Positions 54,880-64,000 of a stretch of DNA of 64,000 nt are shown here, piece after piece. Position 1 is the stretch's first letter. Each line of letters opens with the position of its first letter. Origin of the DNA: JBKHYJ01 sp046565505 (GTDB lineage: Bacteria; Acidobacteriota; Blastocatellia; UBA7656); NCBI GenBank assembly GCA_046565505.1, contig JBKHYJ010000074.1:124001-188000 (forward strand), in the 5' to 3' direction. Both the position numbers and the translations under genes were made by a program. Below the pieces are notes generated by a model. The model had not been told where the DNA came from. It was given only the letters and a program-made list of their open reading frames with translations, and searched no databases.

Positions 54880-56439
54880 TCAGTAGATTGGCCGTTTGCC
54901 GGGGACGCCGACGGCCGTTACGAAAATGCAGCTTTTGCCCGCCGCGTGCGGCGAAAAGAATTCTGTCACGTCGTCGTCGTAGAAGGTCAGCCCCGTCGCG
55001 CCGCGTTTGATGGCGTAAGCGCACAGGTACGCCTTGCCCCCTATTATGCCCGCCTCCGTCTGCACGGCGCGATACCCGCGATTGCCATAAGCGCCGAGCA
55101 AGGATTTCAGGTCGGCCATAAAGAACAAGGTCGCGCTCGCGTCCCCGCCTAGAGGCTGTTCGAGCGTCAGGTAAGACGCCCGCCTGCTGAATTCGCCCCC
55201 CTTCAGCAGCTCAAGCCCATTCTCTTCCCTCCGGTAGAAGTAGGCGCCCGGCCGCAGCCCATCGACTCGGTTCACGATGACGTAGATGTCATTAAGTTGC
55301 GACTGCCTGTCAGGCAAGAAGTCGGCCGGCACGCCACGCGTGGCGCGGTCCAGGATCATGGAGAGGTCCGCAAACGAGATGGCCCTGGCCGCGAAATGAC
55401 GAGTCGAGGCGCGGCGCTGTATGACCTCTTCGATGGAAGCTCCGGGCAAGCCTTCATCGCGCGGAGGCGAAAGCGGAACGACAACGCCGGCGGCGGCCGG
55501 CGAAGGCAGTTCGATCCTGGCGCTTCTCCATGCCCCGGCCTCCTCCGCGTCGCCTAATGATGATGCTGCGTGCATCTCGCGGATGGACGGATAATCTACC
55601 TGGCAATCCGACAGCGGGATGACGTTCGGCTCCAATTCTGGAGGTTCTTCGGCCGCCGCCGAAGATGACGAGTGTGACAACGCGGCCCCCGCATGGCCCA
55701 GCGCCAGCATGCTCAACGCAAGCTCGCCCTGCCCGTCTATCGCGATAAGCCTGTCCACCTCCGATTCGACAAACCCCATCACGATTTCAGCGGGCAGGCC
55801 ATTTGCCGCCGACATGGCGAGGGCATTCGCCAGTATGGTCCCGTTATCCCAGAAATGATAGCGGTAAGCCCTGTCGCGATACTTCCATGTGCTGCGCCAG
55901 CTTATGGCAGTGTAAATGAGGATGACGGGTGCCGAAGCGGCCCCCGGGTGCGAGCCGGTCGCCCGCACGATATTATTGCGCCAGTCGCCGCCGCGCAGGC
56001 GCCTCAGCGCAAAATCGCCGGGGCTGAAATGATAGACTCCGGCCGCGAGCCCTTCGATATCTCCGCACACTACATAGATCTCGTTCGGGTACAAAGCGCC
56101 TGCGCATGCGGCCGCGCGGAAGTAGATCACTCCCCCCGGGTAAGTCTTCTCCCTCATCACGCCCGCCGAGTAAAACAGAACGCTTGCCAGTTGATCGAGG
56201 GTCGGGACGATCTCGCCGCGCGCCTCAATGCCGGTCGAAGCGACCGCCCGAAGCGCGGGCGCCCCCGTCTGCGCGATGTGCCGCGACAGAGGCATAGGCT
56301 CGATGTCAGGGTAGATTTTGAATGGCGATGGCCTGTTGTCCCAATCGAGTTGATGCCGCGACCTGTGCACGCCCCAGTATGAATGTTTCGTCAGGTCGTG
56401 GTAGCGCCACGCCGACCGCGTATCCCTGTTTTCACTCAT
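54880..56439 (-). CDS. SagB/ThcOx-type tandem nitroreductase-fold protein
   Basis: A 519-residue protein with two nitroreductase-like halves. The first half (about 60-250) has VLFYSAGVMREKTYPGGVIY, FRAAACAGALYPNEIYVVCG and VYHFSPGDFALRRL. The second (about 330-515) has EEVIQRRASTRHFAARAISF and GKAYLCAYAIKRGATGLTFY. Between them lies a loop rich in Pro, Glu and Ser. SagB-type enzymes are FMN-dependent azoline oxidases of peptide natural-product pathways, but such proteins also occur outside these clusters; no cyclodehydratase (YcaO) or precursor peptide gene is next to it. The start overlaps the TPR gene's stop as ATGA. Confidence 0.85.
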   Translation of the reverse strand: MSENRDTRSAWRYHDLTKHSYWGVHRSRHQLDWDNRPSPFKIYPDIEPMPLSRHIAQTGAPALRAVASTGIEARGEIVPTLDQLASVLFYSAGVMREKTYPGGVIYFRAAACAGALYPNEIYVVCGDIEGLAAGVYHFSPGDFALRRLRGGDWRNNIVRATGSHPGAASAPVILIYTAISWRSTWKYRDRAYRYHFWDNGTILANALAMSAANGLPAEIVMGFVESEVDRLIAIDGQGELALSMLALGHAGAALSHSSSSAAAEEPPELEPNVIPLSDCQVDYPSIREMHAASSLGDAEEAGAWRSARIELPSPAAAGVVVPLSPPRDEGLPGASIEEVIQRRASTRHFAARAISFADLSMILDRATRGVPADFLPDRQSQLNDIYVIVNRVDGLRPGAYFYRREENGLELLKGGEFSRRASYLTLEQPLGGDASATLFFMADLKSLLGAYGNRGYRAVQTEAGIIGGKAYLCAYAIKRGATGLTFYDDDVTEFFSPHAAGKSCIFVTAVGVPGKRPIY

Positions 56440-58625
56440 TGTTGCCTGAGCTTCTCGTCTAGCCCTGCCAGCGACCCATTCAGTTTTCTGTAAAGGGATT
56501 CGATTCGCGCCCGGCGCACGCCCGATGTCGGCGACTCGGGCTCGAAGCTCGCGATATAAAGGTCAAGCGCGCGGCGCTCGTTGCCCGCCTCCTGTGTGGC
56601 GACCGCCAGGTGCCAGAGCGCGGCCTTGCGCTCGCCGCTCTGCGGGTAAACCTGTACGGACCTGGAGAGAGTCTCTACCGCGCCTGCCGCATCGCCTTTC
56701 TTCAACAGCGCCCACCCGAGCGCGTCGTAGGCTCGGCCTAGAAAGACCGCGCGGCGGCCGTCGCGGTCCAGAAGCGGAGCGTCGCGCATGGAGCCGGCCG
56801 GCTCGGTCGCCGCTTCGGCCATTGAAATCGCGCGCCGCGCGAGCTGCTCCGCCACGTCTAGCCCGACCCCGCTTTCAGTCAGCTTGCGCGCGACCCAGAC
56901 CATGCGGAAGGGTTGCCTGCCATCATCAAGCGTGGTGAACGCCGTGATCGCGCGGAGCAGCTCCGGCATGCCGGGCAGGCCCGCGTCGCTGCCCGCCGAA
57001 AGCTCCGCCGTCACGGGAGTATCAATCTCCCCGCGGACGCGCCGCGGCCTCGTCGCGCCTTTCAGCTCGTCCTGGTCGCCTTTGGGCGACGCCGCCGACG
57101 ACGGCTTCGGTTGGTCGGCCCTGCCCCTGCGACGGGGCGGCCCCTGTTGATTAGTCTTGCGCCCCGACACCGCCATATTCGTGAAGTGGTCGATCTTCGC
57201 GATGGCTTCCGCCAGCCTGTATTGCAAGCCGGTCGTGGGATGCTCGTTTAAGAACAGGGAGGCCTGTCGCTCTCGCTCTAAAAGCATGTCCATCCTGGGC
57301 GACCTTGCCTTGACGGCCCCGGCCAGCAGCGCCTCGAACTCGCCGCTCTGATTCATCGTGATCGCTTTGCCCATCACGTCAAGCGCCTGGTCGTAGCCGT
57401 CCAGGGCCATCAGGGCTTTGACCAGCTCGAACGTCAGCGTCGGGAAGCTGGCGTGCCCCTGCGCGGTGATGAGGGTTGAGAGGGCGTCGCCAAATTTGCC
57501 TTCGATCAAGTCCATGTTCGCCTTCGTGATGAAGGCCCAGGCGTATCGGGGCTCTATGCGGACGGCGCGCTCTATCAAGGGCCGGGCGAGCGCTATCTTT
57601 TTCCGAGTCGTGTAGAAGTAAGCGAGCTGGGTCAGGAACCTATAATCTCCGGGGGCGAGTTCCGTCGCGCGCTTGATCTCGGGCTCGGCCTCCTCGTCGC
57701 GGCCCAGAGCCAGGAGCGCGATAGCCAGCCCGCCGCGTGCCTCCGAATCGTCCGGCTTGATCGCCAGTTGCTTACGGTAGTAGGCGGCGGCCCTCTGGTA
57801 GTCGCCGTTCGCGCGGGCGAGGTTGGCGAGGTTGAGGTTCGCGAATTCGTCCGCAGCGTCAAGCTCCAGGGCCCGGCTGAATTCCGTAGAGGCGTCATCC
57901 AGCCGCAGGCTTATCAGGTAGGCCGTGCCCAGGCTGTTGTGGGCGCGATGATCATTCGGCGCTAACTGGACCGCGTGCTCTAGCACGCGCACGGCTTCGA
58001 GCGGCGCCTCGATCTGGACGTAGAAGAAGCCTATTTCGATGACGCGGTTCGGCTCATTCTCGAACCGCCCCTCGAACGAGCGCATCAAATCGGCCGCCTC
58101 CGCGCGGAACCCGAAGGCGTTCATAGCCACTGGCAGCGGGAATATGAACTGCCCGAATACCTTGTCGTTAATCACGGCGGGCGCCGCGCGGAGCACCATC
58201 TTGAAAGCCTGCGCCGCGCGCTGCGGGTCGGCCTCCCTTAAGTACTGCTCGCCCTTCAGCGCGTACTCGCGCATAAGCAATTCTCGCGCTTCAGACTCGA
58301 CGGACGAATCGCGCGCCGAAGCGATCACTCGTTCGAGCAGGTCTATACGCTCCTGCTGCGCCGGCGCTGCCTTCGCGCGGTCAAGCACCTCGCGCGCGGA
58401 GCCGGACTGCGCCGGGTCGCCCGCGGGCCGAGTCCTTTTAGGCTGCGGCTTCCTCGCTTCCGGTTTTTTCTGGCCCGCGCGCTCGGCGGCCGGGGCGCCC
58501 GCTCCGGCGGAAAAGGCCGGCGGCGCGCAAATCAACACGACGAAGGATAACAAGGCCAGAGAATGCCTCGGCCTTCGGATTCTCAGGTAACTTCTATTCT
58601 TCATATCAAGCTTCTTCGCCTTCAT
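56436..58625 (-). CDS. Secreted or membrane-tethered TPR repeat protein
   Basis: A 729-residue protein with an N-terminal signal-like helix (LALLSFVVLICAPPAFSAGA) after a basic start, followed by an Ala/Lys/Arg/Pro-rich linker. About residues 130-450 and 600-720 are TPR helical repeats, e.g. HNSLGTAYLISLRLDDASTE, DEFANLNLANLARANGDYQR and LAIALLALGRDEEAEPEI. A basic Arg/Pro/Gln segment near 495-555 divides them. Likely a protein-interaction scaffold facing the periplasm. It heads a likely operon with the SagB-like gene and truB. Confidence 0.85.
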   Translation of the reverse strand: MKAKKLDMKNRSYLRIRRPRHSLALLSFVVLICAPPAFSAGAGAPAAERAGQKKPEARKPQPKRTRPAGDPAQSGSAREVLDRAKAAPAQQERIDLLERVIASARDSSVESEARELLMREYALKGEQYLREADPQRAAQAFKMVLRAAPAVINDKVFGQFIFPLPVAMNAFGFRAEAADLMRSFEGRFENEPNRVIEIGFFYVQIEAPLEAVRVLEHAVQLAPNDHRAHNSLGTAYLISLRLDDASTEFSRALELDAADEFANLNLANLARANGDYQRAAAYYRKQLAIKPDDSEARGGLAIALLALGRDEEAEPEIKRATELAPGDYRFLTQLAYFYTTRKKIALARPLIERAVRIEPRYAWAFITKANMDLIEGKFGDALSTLITAQGHASFPTLTFELVKALMALDGYDQALDVMGKAITMNQSGEFEALLAGAVKARSPRMDMLLERERQASLFLNEHPTTGLQYRLAEAIAKIDHFTNMAVSGRKTNQQGPPRRRGRADQPKPSSAASPKGDQDELKGATRPRRVRGEIDTPVTAELSAGSDAGLPGMPELLRAITAFTTLDDGRQPFRMVWVARKLTESGVGLDVAEQLARRAISMAEAATEPAGSMRDAPLLDRDGRRAVFLGRAYDALGWALLKKGDAAGAVETLSRSVQVYPQSGERKAALWHLAVATQEAGNERRALDLYIASFEPESPTSGVRRARIESLYRKLNGSLAGLDEKLRQQ

Positions 58626-58661
58626 GGCTCGGGGCCGCGGCGGAAGGCCCCCAATAATTTT

Positions 58662-60404
58662 TCACTGCCGGGGCCCCGCCCCGGCGATGGCTTCGACCAG
58701 GACGCGCCCCACCCTGTTGGAGGGCTGCTCGATGCCGAGCAGCGCCGCTAGCGTCGGGGCTATGTCGGACGGCGTGCACTCGACGCTGTAGCGGCCCGCC
58801 TTCACGCCCGCGCCGAAGAGTATCACGGGGACATGCGTGTCGTAGTTGTAAGGCGAGCCATGAGTCGTGGCGAGCGGGACCGAGCCTTCGAGAAAGAAGG
58901 AGAAGGGCTTCGTAATGAGCCAAACGTCGCCCGAACGCAGCCGGTTGAAACCGTTCGTCACCCGCCGCGCGACGGCGGTGGGCGGCAGGCGGCCTTCGTT
59001 GATCTGCGCGCGCGTAAAGAACGTCACTACGCCGGGGACCGTCAGCGCGGCCTCGCCGGCGACGCGCTCGGCCTCGGCCGGGTCCGCCTTCCTGTCGGCG
59101 ATCATCTTCCTGTCCAGGTAGAGCTGGTCGTTTACGAACGCGAGCACCCACTTGTCTCCCCCGAAACGGGCCGCCAGAGCCTTGTTGGCGGCATCAATCG
59201 CCTGGTTGGGCGAGAGGCGTTCCGCGTCTATTCCGTGCGATTGCATGTACTCCGGCACGGGCGCGACGCCGTGGTCGCCCGTAACCGCGACTACTGTGTT
59301 GGCGAGGCCGACGCGGCGGTCGACGTACGAGAGCAAATCCGCGATCACGCGGTCCAACCTGACGTAGATGTCCTGCACCTCCTGGCTGTCCGGGCCATAG
59401 GCGTGGCCCGCGAGGTCGGGCGTCGAAAAACTGACCGACAGCAGGTCCGTGTAGCTGTCCGCGCCGAGCGATTCGGCTTCGATGGCCGCCCTGGCGAAGT
59501 CCGCGAGGTGTTCGGTCGCGAAAGGCGTCAATTCAAACGCGCCATAAAACCTCGCGCCGGGTTTCTCCTCGCCGCCGGTCACAGTGTAGGGGAACTTCTT
59601 GCCGAGCGGCGATGTTTGAACTGCGAGGTTGTCCACCTGGGATCGGTCGTATGAGCCGCCGGCCAGCGCGCGGTCCCATTTCATGCCGAAATATTTATCG
59701 GGCCTGTGCGAGGCGTTAAAATTCTTAACCCACACGGGAAGCTCTTTGAGGTAATAATCGCTCGTGACGAAAGCGCCCGTCTGGTTGCTGAACCAGAAAG
59801 CGCCGTTAGGACGCTGCCCGCCGGGCAGGACGGCCGAGCGGTCTTTCTGCGACATTGTTATGACCTTCGACCTGAAGTTATTGGAGAGCCTCATCTGGTC
59901 GCCGATGGTCGTCCCCAGCAGGACGCGCGGGCTCGGCGCGCCCGCCTCAGCCGCCACGCCGCTTTCGGTCACCATGTGGGCGGACGTGTCGGACACCATT
60001 ATTCGCACCCTGCCCGCCTCCCTGTCGTACCAGGTGTTGCCGACGATGCCATTTTGGGCGGGGACCGAGCCCGTGAAAATCGCCGCGTGGCCGGGGGCCG
60101 TGTAGGTCGGGACGTAATCGTAATTCGCGTTGACGAAGAACGCGCCCTCGTTCATGAGGCGGCGGAAGCCCCCCGGGCCGAACAGGTCCTGGAACCTCTC
60201 TAGAAAATCGTAGCGGAACTGATCGACGACGATCATCAAGAGGAGCTTCGGTTGAGTCGCGCTGCTCTTCGCGGGGCGAGTCCCGTGCTTGCGCGCCGGC
60301 GATTGCGGCAGCGCATGCGCGGGGCCCCCGATCAGAGTCAGAAGCAAACAGAGCGCGACCGCTGCGCGAATGGGCGGCCGATGTCCTTGTATTTTCATAG
60401 TCAT
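58662..60404 (-). CDS. Alkaline phosphatase family protein (PafA/nucleotide pyrophosphatase-like)
   Basis: From ATG 60404 a 580-residue exported hydrolase with signal peptide (VALCLLLTLIGGPAHA). Metal and nucleophile motifs of the alkaline phosphatase superfamily are visible: the metal Asp in LLLMIVVDQFRYDFL, the Thr nucleophile in YVPTYTAPGHAAIFTGSVP (Thr100-102), DLLSVSFSTPDLAGHAYGPD and VAVTGDHGVAPVPEYM with its Asp/His pair. It resembles PafA-type phosphatases, which release inorganic phosphate from many monoesters in the periplasm. It lies 36 nt from the TPR gene and may belong to the same transcript. Confidence 0.9.
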   Translation of the reverse strand: MTMKIQGHRPPIRAAVALCLLLTLIGGPAHALPQSPARKHGTRPAKSSATQPKLLLMIVVDQFRYDFLERFQDLFGPGGFRRLMNEGAFFVNANYDYVPTYTAPGHAAIFTGSVPAQNGIVGNTWYDREAGRVRIMVSDTSAHMVTESGVAAEAGAPSPRVLLGTTIGDQMRLSNNFRSKVITMSQKDRSAVLPGGQRPNGAFWFSNQTGAFVTSDYYLKELPVWVKNFNASHRPDKYFGMKWDRALAGGSYDRSQVDNLAVQTSPLGKKFPYTVTGGEEKPGARFYGAFELTPFATEHLADFARAAIEAESLGADSYTDLLSVSFSTPDLAGHAYGPDSQEVQDIYVRLDRVIADLLSYVDRRVGLANTVVAVTGDHGVAPVPEYMQSHGIDAERLSPNQAIDAANKALAARFGGDKWVLAFVNDQLYLDRKMIADRKADPAEAERVAGEAALTVPGVVTFFTRAQINEGRLPPTAVARRVTNGFNRLRSGDVWLITKPFSFFLEGSVPLATTHGSPYNYDTHVPVILFGAGVKAGRYSVECTPSDIAPTLAALLGIEQPSNRVGRVLVEAIAGAGPRQ

Positions 60405-60523
60405 CTTGCGGTGTGTAGATAGAATCAAACCGTAATTCACCGGCGCGGTCGGTGTCAACCTGAGGCTTCGCCGGCGCGGCGCCGCACTGCCCGACAGGCG
60501 CGCCCGGGGGCGCGATTTTTGAT

Positions 60524-60553
60524 TTGGTTGGCGGCGGAGTTGTGTTATATATT
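60524..60553 (+). promoter_or_regulatory. Candidate promoter of the CHAT gene
   Basis: TTGGTT (60524-60529) then, after 18 nt, TATATT (60548-60553), or TATATA at 60546 with 16 nt. The -10 is good and the -35 is poor. It lies about 30 nt before the ATG at 60583, which has gaagga upstream, so the leader is short. Confidence 0.45.
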
Positions 60554-60582
60554 GCACCCACGAAGTCGAAGGATTTTCTACG

Positions 60583-63500
60583 ATGGCTGCTACTAAGAAG
60601 AGTTACCCCCTGCCTTACCGCAAGCCAGGTAAAGTTTTCATTTCCTACCAGGGTTTGAAGATCGCCCTCCTTGCGCTGGTCCTCTCACCGCTCGCCTACT
60701 TGGCCGTCTGCATAATCCGCGGGACGCCGCTCGACCGCGGCAACGCCGCGCTCGTCGAAGCGTTCAGGGAAAGGAGGTTGATCGAGCCGAGGCTGTCGGG
60801 GGCTTTCAAGGCCGCGCCCTACACGGCCGCCGCCGACGAAGAGACCGCCATCGATAAGAACAGTTTATATAAGGCGAATGATCTGATACAGGATGCGGTG
60901 ACGGGCGACGACCCTTACGCGCACCTCGCCTACGGGCGGCTGCTGTTGTCGAGGGGGGACAAAGGGTCAGACCCGCTCAAACACTTGCGCATAGCCGTGA
61001 GGGATTTGCCCGACAAGCCGGAGCCGCACAACGACCTCGGGGTTTGCCTGATACAGCGCGGCAAGCTCCAGGACGCGGTCGAAGAGTTCGACCTCGCGCT
61101 GAAGATAAACCCGGCGATGCCCGAGGCGCTGTTCAACCGCGCGTTGTGCTACCAGCGCCTGCAATTGACGGTCGCCGCGCGGTCGGACCTCGGACGGCTT
61201 TTGGACATCGAGCGCGACCCGGGCTGGCGGAGCGAAGCCAGCAGGCGGCTCAGCGGATTAACCGGCTCGGTCGAGAAGCCGCGCGGCGAAGCTCAGGTGA
61301 TCGCCGACCTGAATGGGGCCCTGGATTCTGACGACGCCGGGGCGGCCCAGGCGGTCGTCGGCAGTTACTACGAGTGGGTGCAGCGGCACGTACAAACGCT
61401 CGTCAAGGACTACCTGCGCGCCTCGACGGAGAATGACGAGGCGGAGGCCGAGCGGCTGCTGTCGCGGGTCGAAAGGCTCGGCGAGATGGGCATAAGGGTC
61501 AGGAAGGACAACTCGCTGGAGGCCACGGCGAAATATCTGCGCGCGCTGCCGGCCGGGCAGAAGCGGGCCGAGCTGGACCTCATAAACGAATACATCGACG
61601 CGACAAAAAAGTTTGACGCCAAGAAGTACTCCGAGGCACAACCGCTGTTCGAGGCCCTGCGCAAGAAGTTCAGGGAGCGAAAAAACTACCTGTACGAGCT
61701 GCGGGCGACGCATGGCGTCGCGCGGTGCCAACACCTCTCGAATAATTTTTCCGCATGCATAGACACGTTCATCGATTGCCTGCGCATGTCGGGCGAGCAC
61801 CACTGGCTGCACGATTACAGCCGGGCGCTCGTCAACCTCGGGTTGTCTTATTCGAGGCGGGGGCAGGATTCGACCGCGCTGAAGGTGTACCAGGACTGTC
61901 TCAGGATCTACAGAGATATGAACGACTGCGAGGCGAAGCCTTTGCAGCTTATAGGAATGGCCTACTGGCACCTGGGCAACCTGGAACAGGCGCTCGACAA
62001 CCTCGAAGTCTCTACCAACCTCCTGCTCACTACGAGCCATGACCCGGCCGAACTCGCCTACAACTACCTAAACATCGCGGACATATACCGCCTCAGTGAT
62101 AAGCACTCGCTCGCTTTGCTTTTCGCCGAAGAGGCTTTGCGGATCTCGGACGCGGCGGAGGACACTAACCGCGCGGCGCAGGCCTGCTCGTTCATAGCGC
62201 TCGAGCAGGCGAAGCTCGGGCAATTCGAGGCGTCCGAAGAGAGCTTTAAATCCGCATTCAAGTACAGGGACTCGCTCAAGCCCACGCAGCGCGAGTACAC
62301 GGAGCCGCTCATCTACATACGCGCGGGCGAGGCGTCAGTGCTGAGGGGGGACGCGGGGAAGGCGGTCGAGTATTACTCCAGGGCGGAGTCGCTCGCGGCG
62401 AACACGGAAGGGAACATCATCTCGCACATAAACGCGCTGCGCGGGCGGGCAGAGGCGGAAGAGTTGGCCGGGCAGATCGAAAGGACCGGGGCAGACCTGC
62501 AGCTCGCCATCGACAGGATCGAGGGCTACCTCCAGGGGCTGAGCGAGCGCGACCACCGCGTCGAGTTTCTGGACGCGAGCCAGAGCGTGTTCGACCAGAA
62601 AATAGCGCTGGAGGTGGACGCGGAGCGCTGCCCCATCCAGGCCTTTGAAACGTCGGAGCAGTCGCGCGCGCGGGCGCTGGTCGATATCATTAATTCCAAC
62701 CGCAATTCCAACCGCCTGGCGGTGAAGGGGGAAGGATCAAAGCCGGGCGCGGCCAAGGCTGATGGCTCTAATCCCTCCGCCCGCGAAACGTTCGGGCTCG
62801 CGCAGGTGCAGGCCGCCTTACCAGACAACTTGACGCTCCTGGTCTACTCCGTGACGAACCAGCACGTCTACATATTCATGGTGTCGCACACGGGGTTCGA
62901 TGTCGCCAGGTCGAATGTGACGAGCGTCAGGCTGGCGCGCCTCGTCAGTGACTACGTGTCCGACCTGAAGGCCAAGGCGCCCCTGCCAGAGCTGAAGGAG
63001 AAGGCCGTCGAGCTATACGAGCTGCTCATCCCCCCTATGGCCCGGCGGCTGCCGAAGGGCGAGACTATCTGTGTCGTGCCGGACAAGTCACTTCACTTCC
63101 TACCCTTCGAGGTGTTGTGCGACCCGTCCGGTCATTACCTGGTCGAGTCGAACAGCATCACGTGCGCGCCGTCGGCGACCGTCCTGATACGGTGTATACA
63201 GATGGACAGGGCGAAGGCACTGATCGGCCCGGAACAGTTCATGGCCGTGGGCAACCCGAAGTTCAACCGCGAAGAGTTCCCCAACCTCGGCGACCTGAAG
63301 GAAGCGACGACCGAGGCGAAAGAGTCCGCGCGGTGCTACAGCGACGCGAACGCGCTCGTCTACTCGCGGGCGACGGAGGTGGCCGTGCGCGAGGCGATGA
63401 GGCAGTGCAACGTGGCTCACCTCGCCGTGCACTGCCTCGTGCAGGAGCAGTCGCCGTGGAAGGCGGCGCTCGTGCTCGCGCCCAGCCCGAACGGAGAAAG

Positions 63501-63981
63501 CCGCCCGCGACCCAGGGCAGAAAACAATTCGCCCTTCTCGGCAGCGGCCGCCGGGGACGCCAGGCAGGGTTACGCCCCGGGGCTGGCGGATTTCTCCGCC
63601 GGCGGCGAAGACTCCGAAGACAACCCCGACGATGGCCTCCTCTCACTGAAAGAGATTTACAACCTCAGCCTCCCGCACATGCGGCTCGTAGTGCTGTCGG
63701 CCTGCCAGACCGGCATGGGGCATTACTACAGGGGCGAAGGGATAGTCAGCCTGATACACCCTTTCCTGAGCATTCAGGTCTCGACCGTCGTAGCCAGCCT
63801 GTGGCCCGTCGAGTCGGAAGCGACGAGTAACCTCATGATCGCCTTTCACAAAGAGCGGTCGAAGCCGAACGTCCGGTCGGGCGACGCGCTGCGCGCCGCG
63901 CAATTGCAGATGATCGAGAAGGGCGACTTCGCGCATCCTTACTACTGGGCCTCATTCATAGTCGTCGGCGGCAATTACTAA
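60583..63981 (+). CDS. Membrane-anchored TPR-CHAT domain protein
   Basis: A 1132-residue protein. Residues about 22-45 (GLKIALLALVLSPLAYLAVC) form one transmembrane helix after a basic N-terminus, so the bulk is probably on one side. Several TPR helices follow (PHNDLGVCLIQRGKLQDAVE, VNLGLSYSRRGQDSTALKVY, LIGMAYWHLGNLEQALDNLE and others, about 110-660). The C-terminal third is a CHAT caspase-like domain: His950 in VAHLAVHCLVQEQ and Cys1041 in VVLSACQTGMGHYYRGEGIV form the likely catalytic dyad. An insertion rich in Pro, Asn, Gly and Asp sits between them. Possible targets are unknown; CHAT proteases can act in cell death or defence, or can be regulators. It is divergent from the PafA-like gene. 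Confidence 0.92.
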   Translation: MAATKKSYPLPYRKPGKVFISYQGLKIALLALVLSPLAYLAVCIIRGTPLDRGNAALVEAFRERRLIEPRLSGAFKAAPYTAAADEETAIDKNSLYKANDLIQDAVTGDDPYAHLAYGRLLLSRGDKGSDPLKHLRIAVRDLPDKPEPHNDLGVCLIQRGKLQDAVEEFDLALKINPAMPEALFNRALCYQRLQLTVAARSDLGRLLDIERDPGWRSEASRRLSGLTGSVEKPRGEAQVIADLNGALDSDDAGAAQAVVGSYYEWVQRHVQTLVKDYLRASTENDEAEAERLLSRVERLGEMGIRVRKDNSLEATAKYLRALPAGQKRAELDLINEYIDATKKFDAKKYSEAQPLFEALRKKFRERKNYLYELRATHGVARCQHLSNNFSACIDTFIDCLRMSGEHHWLHDYSRALVNLGLSYSRRGQDSTALKVYQDCLRIYRDMNDCEAKPLQLIGMAYWHLGNLEQALDNLEVSTNLLLTTSHDPAELAYNYLNIADIYRLSDKHSLALLFAEEALRISDAAEDTNRAAQACSFIALEQAKLGQFEASEESFKSAFKYRDSLKPTQREYTEPLIYIRAGEASVLRGDAGKAVEYYSRAESLAANTEGNIISHINALRGRAEAEELAGQIERTGADLQLAIDRIEGYLQGLSERDHRVEFLDASQSVFDQKIALEVDAERCPIQAFETSEQSRARALVDIINSNRNSNRLAVKGEGSKPGAAKADGSNPSARETFGLAQVQAALPDNLTLLVYSVTNQHVYIFMVSHTGFDVARSNVTSVRLARLVSDYVSDLKAKAPLPELKEKAVELYELLIPPMARRLPKGETICVVPDKSLHFLPFEVLCDPSGHYLVESNSITCAPSATVLIRCIQMDRAKALIGPEQFMAVGNPKFNREEFPNLGDLKEATTEAKESARCYSDANALVYSRATEVAVREAMRQCNVAHLAVHCLVQEQSPWKAALVLAPSPNGESRPRPRAENNSPFSAAAAGDARQGYAPGLADFSAGGEDSEDNPDDGLLSLKEIYNLSLPHMRLVVLSACQTGMGHYYRGEGIVSLIHPFLSIQVSTVVASLWPVESEATSNLMIAFHKERSKPNVRSGDALRAAQLQMIEKGDFAHPYYWASFIVVGGNY

Positions 63982-64000
63982 TGCGCGGGGCCCCCGGCGG

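Overview
The window is a 64 kb stretch of GC-rich bacterial chromosome, densely packed with housekeeping and metabolic genes. It carries one tRNA gene. I saw no rRNA genes, insertion sequences, phage genes or CRISPR arrays. The mix of families is what I would expect of an Acidobacteriota genome, possibly class Blastocatellia: CHAT/TPR proteins, TolB-amidohydrolase fusions, penicillin acylases, SagB-like tandem nitroreductases, a Tat-exported molybdenum hydroxylase and a prkA-yeaH-spoVR operon. This placement is an inference from gene content only; no 16S gene or ribosomal protein is present to confirm it.

Layout. 1-3.0 kb: end of a MerR-type regulator, tRNA-Pro(GGG), then surE-pcm-dedA. 3.0-3.8 kb: truA on the opposite strand. 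4.0-6.7 kb: an lrp-aminotransferase-phzF operon behind the clearest promoter in the window. 6.8-10.5 kb: a DinB protein, pdxS and pdxT (vitamin B6), a GNAT and a GalU-like nucleotidyltransferase. 10.6-17.9 kb (minus): a di-haem peroxidase, two secreted proteins of unknown role, and a four-gene molybdenum hydroxylase operon preceded by a zinc-ribbon protein. 18.2-25.6 kb: an orphan ClpP-like protease, a PBP4-type carboxypeptidase with a polybasic extension, small proteins including an unlisted 39-residue proline-rich ORF, and a WD40/amidohydrolase fusion. 25.7-38.6 kb: a GAF protein with a kinase remnant, penicillin acylase, histidine phosphatase, an APH-like kinase, a receiver-HATPase protein, an ornithine cyclodeaminase homologue, a lipase, a D1-only Clp ATPase and an FAD oxidase. 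38.7-40.9 kb: two His/Met-rich envelope proteins suggesting metal handling. 41-48.7 kb: ssb, a PAP2 protein, rlmB, a CopD-like protein, MFS transporter, geranylgeranyl-reductase-like flavoprotein and an S1/P1 nuclease. 48.8-53.5 kb (minus): the prkA-yeaH-spoVR stress operon. 53.9-60.4 kb (minus): TPR protein, SagB-like protein, truB, and a PafA-like phosphatase. 60.6-64 kb: a large membrane-anchored TPR-CHAT protein.

Two wider patterns stand out. Perfect inverted repeats with arms of 9-18 bp occupy many gene junctions, at convergent ends (terminators) and also inside same-strand gene pairs (pdxS/pdxT, prkA/yeaH, yeaH/spoVR). Several proteins are also partial versions of larger machines: a ClpP-like protease without an N-terminal axial segment, a Clp ATPase with only D1, a phosphoacceptor-like domain without an ATPase domain, and a receiver fused to an RsbW-like ATPase.

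All calls rest on reading the translations and DNA by eye. No alignment, structure prediction or database search was run.
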